A DNA stretch of 10,177 bases from Clostridia bacterium. GTDB lineage: Bacteria > Bacillota > Clostridia > TANB77 > CAG-508. The DNA is taken from NCBI GenBank assembly GCA_900752095.1, contig CAADUD010000015.1, forward strand, positions 1-10,177, read 5' to 3'. Of this stretch, positions 7,065 to 10,177 are shown in pieces (position 1 is the stretch's first letter; every line of letters begins with the position of its first letter). The notes below the pieces were generated by a model, which saw only the letters and a list, made by a program, of their open reading frames with translations, was not told the origin of the DNA and made no database searches. A program made the translations under genes and the position numbers.

Positions 7065-7875
7065 GTGAAAACAGTAAGTGCTTGGGAAAAAGTAGAAATA
7101 GCGAGAAATCCGAAAAGAAAAACTTCTTTAGATTATATAGAAGCTATTTTTGAAGATTTTATAGAATTACATGGAGATAGAAATTTTAAAGATGATAAAG
7201 CAATTGTATGTGGTTTAGCACATATTGGGAAACAAAATTTTACTATTATAGCAGAACAAAAAGGTAGAAATACCAAAGAAAATATGGAAAGAAATTTTGG
7301 TATGCCAAACCCAGAAAGCTATAGAAAAGCGATTCGTTTTATGAAACAAGCAGATAAATTTAAAAGACCAGTGATAACTTTTATAGATACAAAAGGTGCT
7401 TACCCAGGAATAGGAGCAGAACAAAGAGGTCAACGGCGAAGCAATTGCAAGCTGTATGTTAGAAATGGCAACCTTAAAAGTACCTATTATTTCTATTGTT
7501 ATAGGAGAAGGCTCTAGTGGAGGAGCATTAGCACTAGGTGTAGGTAATGAAGTTTGGATGTTAGAAAATGCAATCTATTCTATTTTATCGCCAGAAGGGT
7601 ATGCAAGCATACTATGGAAGGATGCTTCTAGAGCAAAAGAAGCAGCAGAAGTAATGAAATTAACAGCAAAAGATTTATATGAACTAAAAGTAATTGATAA
7701 AATCATTAAAGAACCAAAAGGCGAAATAGAAGAAAGTTTTCAAAAAGTTTCTCAAAACTTAAAAAAAGAAATTGTAAAAACTATACAAGAAATGAAATTA
7801 TTAACGCCAGAAGAATTGGTAGAAAAGCGCTATCAGAAATTTAGAAAGATTGGTGAATTTGAAAAAATTCAATAA
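7065..7875 (+). CDS. accA: Acetyl-CoA carboxylase carboxyltransferase, alpha subunit, interrupted by a frameshift
   Basis: AccA partners AccD in transferring carboxyl from biotin to acetyl-CoA. The start is GTG at 7065, 7 bases after an AAGGGAG ribosome site. The first part reads AWEKVEIARNP, LDYIEAIFEDF, GRNTKENMERNFGMP and FIDTKGAYPG, then GAEQRGQ. An extra C at about 7434 then shifts the frame, and that frame ends at a TAG (7515-7517) after a meaningless tail. Family-like sequence resumes in the next frame from 7435 as GEAIASCMLEMATLKVP, then GEGSSGGALALGVGN, ILSPEGYASILWKD and KLTAKDLYELKVID, ending at 7875. Removing one base gives a continuous 269-residue protein. The downstream half's first ATG (7456) has no ribosome site. 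The protein lacks the roughly 50-residue N-terminal helical region of B. subtilis AccA. Because the rest is well conserved, a sequencing error or a recent indel is likelier than old decay. Confidence 0.9.
7434..7434 (+). other. Probable +1 frameshift position in accA
   Basis: The expected conserved text Gly-Gln-Gly-Glu-Ala-Ile-Ala would read GGT CAA GGC GAA GCA ATT GCA. The window has GGT CAA C GGC GAA, so a single C at 7434 separates the two frames. It is not in a homopolymer. An AGAGGT purine motif lies immediately upstream, and the shifted frame meets two CG-type arginine codons (CGG CGA) where neighbouring genes mostly use AGA. Confidence 0.8.
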
Positions 7876-7946
7876 GAAATACACTAAATGTATATCAAAA
7901 ATTGAAACGAAAATTATACAAAATATAAAAATTGGGAGGAAAATTG

Positions 7947-8717
7947 ATGTTATTAGAGGGCAAAAAAGTAGTTATTATGGGAATTAGAAACAAATGGAGT
8001 ATTGCATGGGGAGCTGCACAATCTGCTTACGAAAATGGTGCAGAAGTTATTTTTACTTATGGAAGCATGGAAAATAAAGAAAAAATTGAGCAATTAATTT
8101 CAGAAATACCAGGTGCAAAAGCATATGATTGTGATGCTTCTAGTGATGAAAGTATGCAAAAGTGCTTTGAACAAATTAAGAAAAACCACGGTAAAGTAGA
8201 TGGAATTTTACATAGTATTGCACATGCTAATACAGAAGATTTAAGAAATGACTTTACTTATACTAGTAGAGAAGGATTTGCTCATGCTTGTGATGTAAGT
8301 GCTTATTCTTTTATTGCAGTAGCAAGAATTGCAAAACAATTGGATATGTTAAATGAAAATGCAAGTTTAGTAGCATTTACCTATTATGGCTCAGAAAAAG
8401 TAGTAGAAGGCTATAATGTAATGGGTGTAGCAAAAGCAGCATTAGAGGCTAGTGTACGTTATTTAGCAAAAGATTTAGGAAAAGATACAATTAGAGTAAA
8501 TGCCATTTCCTCTGGACCAATTAAAACTTTATCTGCAAAAGGTATTAAAGATTTTGGTAGCATTTTAGATATAGTAGAACAAAGAGCACCACTTCATAAA
8601 AATGTTACTACAAAAGAAGTTGGAGACACAGTAAGCTTTTTATTTAGTAATATGTCTAGTGCTATTACAGGAGAAGTGTTACATGTAGATAATGGATTTT
8701 CTATTATTGGAGTATAA
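7947..8717 (+). CDS. fabI: Enoyl-[ACP] reductase (NADH/NADPH)
   Basis: Reduces trans-2-enoyl-ACP to acyl-ACP, completing each elongation round. The ATG at 7947 is 6 bases after GGGAGGA and gives 256 residues; an in-frame TTG at 7932 lies upstream of that site and is rejected. It is a divergent SDR with the FabI-type cofactor loop GIRNKWSIAWG (12-22) and the catalytic spacing Tyr146-x9-Tyr156-x6-Lys163 (YYGSEKVVEGY, then NVMGVAK). VRVNAIS-like IRVNAISSGPIKTLSAKGI and ERAPL-like EQRAPLHKNV follow, and it ends GEVLHVDNGF. The overall text is close to the S. aureus FabI I remember. Residues 90-95 read SIAHAN, with His at a position that is Phe in both S. aureus and E. coli. The gene ends the fab cluster, 71 bp after accA and before a terminator-like hairpin. 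Confidence 0.96.
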   Translation: MLLEGKKVVIMGIRNKWSIAWGAAQSAYENGAEVIFTYGSMENKEKIEQLISEIPGAKAYDCDASSDESMQKCFEQIKKNHGKVDGILHSIAHANTEDLRNDFTYTSREGFAHACDVSAYSFIAVARIAKQLDMLNENASLVAFTYYGSEKVVEGYNVMGVAKAALEASVRYLAKDLGKDTIRVNAISSGPIKTLSAKGIKDFGSILDIVEQRAPLHKNVTTKEVGDTVSFLFSNMSSAITGEVLHVDNGFSIIGV

Positions 8718-8750
8718 GTATGCTATGTTTATAAATAATTAAAATAATGA

Positions 8751-8788
8751 AAAAGAGAGTAATTTATATTTGATAATTACCCTCTTTT
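8751..8788 (+). terminator. Putative intrinsic terminator of the fab/acc operon
   Basis: The left arm 8751-8764 (AAAAGAGAGTAATT) pairs with 8775-8788 (AATTACCCTCTTTT) over 14 positions with one mismatch, leaving a 10-base loop. The right arm ends in four T's, though the T-run is short and is followed by ATGC. It begins 33 bp after the fabI stop. The paired A-run and T-run mean it could work in either direction. The stem is modest because it is A/T-rich. Confidence 0.6.
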
Positions 8789-8798
8789 ATGCTATGAT
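8770..8798 (+). promoter_or_regulatory. Predicted sigma-A promoter for the two-component genes
   Basis: TTGATA (8770-8775, one mismatch to TTGACA) is separated by exactly 17 bases from TATGAT (8793-8798, one mismatch to TATAAT), with an extended -10 TGC directly before it (8790-8792). Transcription would start near 8805, leaving a leader of about 45 bases before the response regulator ATG. The -35 lies partly in the loop of the preceding terminator hairpin, and the spacer includes its right arm. Confidence 0.6.
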
Positions 8799-8849
8799 AA
8801 CGAAGAAAGATAAAAATGCTGGATTTATAAAAAGGTGAGGTGCAAGTTA

Positions 8850-9521
8850 ATGCAAAAAATAGTAATTGTAGAAGATGATAAAAAAATACGACATGAATTG
8901 GAAACATTTTTAAATAAAAATGGTTTTCTAGCAAAAGGGTTAGAAAAATTTGATAATACCATTCAAGCTATATTAGCAGAAAATGCAGATTTAGTATTAT
9001 TAGATATTAATTTGCCATATATAGATGGAGAATTTATTTGTAAAGAAATAAGAAAAGCATCTAATGTACCAATTATTATGGTTACTAGTAGAGATAATGA
9101 AATAGACGAATTAATGAGTTTATATGGTGGAGCAGATCAATATGTAACAAAACCATATAACATACAAATATTACTAGCTAAAATAACAGGCTTATTAAAA
9201 AGAAATCAAAATTCAAGAAAGAATCCAGAAAAAATAGAATGTAACGGTTTTGCCCTAAACATTGCAGAAAGAGTAATTGAAAAGAATAACAAAAAAATAG
9301 AACTTACGAAAAACGAATATAGTATCTTATATTATTTAAGTATACACCAAGAAAAAGTGGTGTCACGAGATGAAATTATGGACTATCTATGGGAAAGTGA
9401 AGAATTTATTGATGACAATACATTAAATGTAAATATGAAAAGATTAAGAACAAAATTAGAAGAATTAGGTTTAGAAAATAAAATTGAAACAAGAAGAGGG
9501 CAGGGATATTTGTTAAAATGA
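8850..9521 (+). CDS. OmpR/PhoB-family response regulator
   Basis: Cytoplasmic DNA-binding partner of the histidine kinase that follows. I chose the ATG at 8850 (223 residues, MQKIVIVEDDKK), since AAGGTGAGG lies about 9 bases before it; an in-frame GTG at 8835 would sit inside that ribosome site. The receiver domain (about 1-118) has the acidic pair Glu8/Asp9-Asp10, the phosphoacceptor Asp52 in LLDINLPYIDG, the switch residue Ser80 in MVTSRD, and Lys101 in TKPYN. The C-terminal winged-helix domain (about 125-223) includes LTKNEYSILYYL, SRDEIMDYLWE, a DDNTLNVNMKRLRTKL recognition region and RRGQGYLLK. The paired kinase suggests the BceR-like subgroup, which usually controls ABC exporters for peptide antibiotics. 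This is an inference, and no such transporter is in the window. Confidence 0.93.
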   Translation: MQKIVIVEDDKKIRHELETFLNKNGFLAKGLEKFDNTIQAILAENADLVLLDINLPYIDGEFICKEIRKASNVPIIMVTSRDNEIDELMSLYGGADQYVTKPYNIQILLAKITGLLKRNQNSRKNPEKIECNGFALNIAERVIEKNNKKIELTKNEYSILYYLSIHQEKVVSRDEIMDYLWESEEFIDDNTLNVNMKRLRTKLEELGLENKIETRRGQGYLLK

Positions 9522-10177
9522 AATGGAAAGATTATATAAAAGATAAAATGTTATTAATTATTTCTATCATATTAGCTTTAGTTAGTATAGAAATATTATT
9601 ATTAGCTTGTCCTATTGGAATAATAGTAAAAGTATATATTGCACTAATTGTTATTTTAGTAGTAGCTATTTCTATTTTTGTGGAATATAAGAAAAAGAAA
9701 AGTTTTTATGACCAATTACTAAAAAATATGGAAAATTTAAAAGAGAAGTATTTAATTTCAGAAATCATAAAAACACCAAATTTTATAGAAGGAAAAATAT
9801 TAAAAGAAATTCTACAAGATACAGGTAAATCCATGTTAGAAAATGTGAACTATTATAAAAATATTCAAGAAGATTATAAAGAATACATAGAATTATGGAT
9901 TCATGAAGTAAAAATACCAATTGCAGCTAGTAAACTTATGATAGAAAATAACAAAGATATAGTAAGACATGGCAATGAAAACTTGCAATCAAGTAATCAA
10001 GAAATTTATAATACACAAAATAAAAAAGAAATAATTAGAAGTATAGATGAAGAGTTAGATAAGATAGAAAACTATACAGAGCAAGCTTTATATTATGCAA
10101 GAAGCAGTGCAGTAGAAAAAGATTATATGATAACCAAAACGAATTTAAAAGAAATTGTAAATAGTGCTATATTAAAA
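9518..10177 (+). CDS. Sensor histidine kinase, BceS-like, N-terminal part (3' end outside window)
   Basis: The ATG overlaps the response regulator stop as ATGA, so the two are translationally coupled. The frame stays open for 220 codons to the right edge. Two hydrophobic segments lie at about residues 11-31 (MLLIISIILALVSIEILLLAC) and 33-55, separated by essentially only a Pro, so almost nothing is exposed outside the membrane. This is the layout of intramembrane-sensing kinases. A cytoplasmic linker leads to the phosphoacceptor box ELWIHEVKIPIAAS with His129 in the H-E-x-x-x-P pattern, and a second dimerisation helix (about 171-196) follows. The ATP-binding domain would lie beyond the window. 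BceS-type kinases sense envelope antibiotics through a partner ABC transporter, which should be looked for downstream. The signal itself cannot be read from this sequence. Confidence 0.88.
   Translation, partial: MKWKDYIKDKMLLIISIILALVSIEILLLACPIGIIVKVYIALIVILVVAISIFVEYKKKKSFYDQLLKNMENLKEKYLISEIIKTPNFIEGKILKEILQDTGKSMLENVNYYKNIQEDYKEYIELWIHEVKIPIAASKLMIENNKDIVRHGNENLQSSNQEIYNTQNKKEIIRSIDEELDKIENYTEQALYYARSSAVEKDYMITKTNLKEIVNSAILK

Noticed and set aside
7456..7875. Downstream half of accA as an independent gene
   Set aside because: Its first ATG falls inside conserved AccA text, no ribosome site precedes it, and the missing residues lie in the preceding frame, so it is the second half of one gene.
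1..10177. A previously undescribed system
   Set aside because: Every large coding region belongs to a well-known family arranged in a familiar order; only local oddities were found.

Overview
This window looks like part of a chromosome from a low-G+C Firmicute, most likely a Clostridia-type gut anaerobe. The evidence is very A/T-rich DNA, AGA/A-ending codon use, A/G-rich ribosome binding sites of the AGAAAGGA type, every gene on the + strand, and proteins that resemble clostridial and staphylococcal homologues. I cannot name the species.

Most of the window (about 537-8717) is a type II fatty acid synthesis (FAS II) gene cluster. The order is a biotin-protein ligase (birA, entering from the left edge), fabD, fabG, fabF, accB, fabZ, accC, accD, accA, fabI. 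The genes form one pathway. BirA attaches biotin to AccB. AccC carboxylates that biotin, and AccD/AccA transfer the carboxyl group to acetyl-CoA to give malonyl-CoA. FabD moves malonyl onto acyl carrier protein (ACP). FabF condenses, FabG reduces, FabZ dehydrates and FabI reduces again to complete each elongation cycle. The genes for ACP (acpP), the initiating synthase FabH and the flavin enoyl reductase FabK, often part of clostridial fab clusters, are not in the window.

Two lesions or insertions interrupt this otherwise ordinary operon. (1) The 3' end of fabD runs into a hairpin-forming sequence (1392-1422) that resembles a dispersed REP-type palindrome. It supplies the stop codon and replaces the usual FabD tail, and about 175 bp of atypical DNA follows before fabG. 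(2) accA has one extra C at about 7434 that shifts the frame, so the two halves of a well conserved protein lie in different frames.

After fabI there is a hairpin that looks like a terminator, overlapped by a good sigma-A-type promoter. A second transcription unit follows: an OmpR-family response regulator and, overlapping it by ATGA, a membrane histidine kinase that runs off the right edge. The kinase has two membrane helices with almost no loop between them, the layout of intramembrane-sensing (BceS-like) kinases, which usually respond to cell-envelope antibiotics alongside an ABC transporter.

I found no RNA genes, CRISPR array, complete insertion sequence or phage genes, and no stretch over 300 bp without a gene. 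I see no credible new multi-gene system. The points worth checking are the accA frameshift, the element in fabD, the short biotin ligase, the gene content of the cluster and the terminator/promoter overlap.
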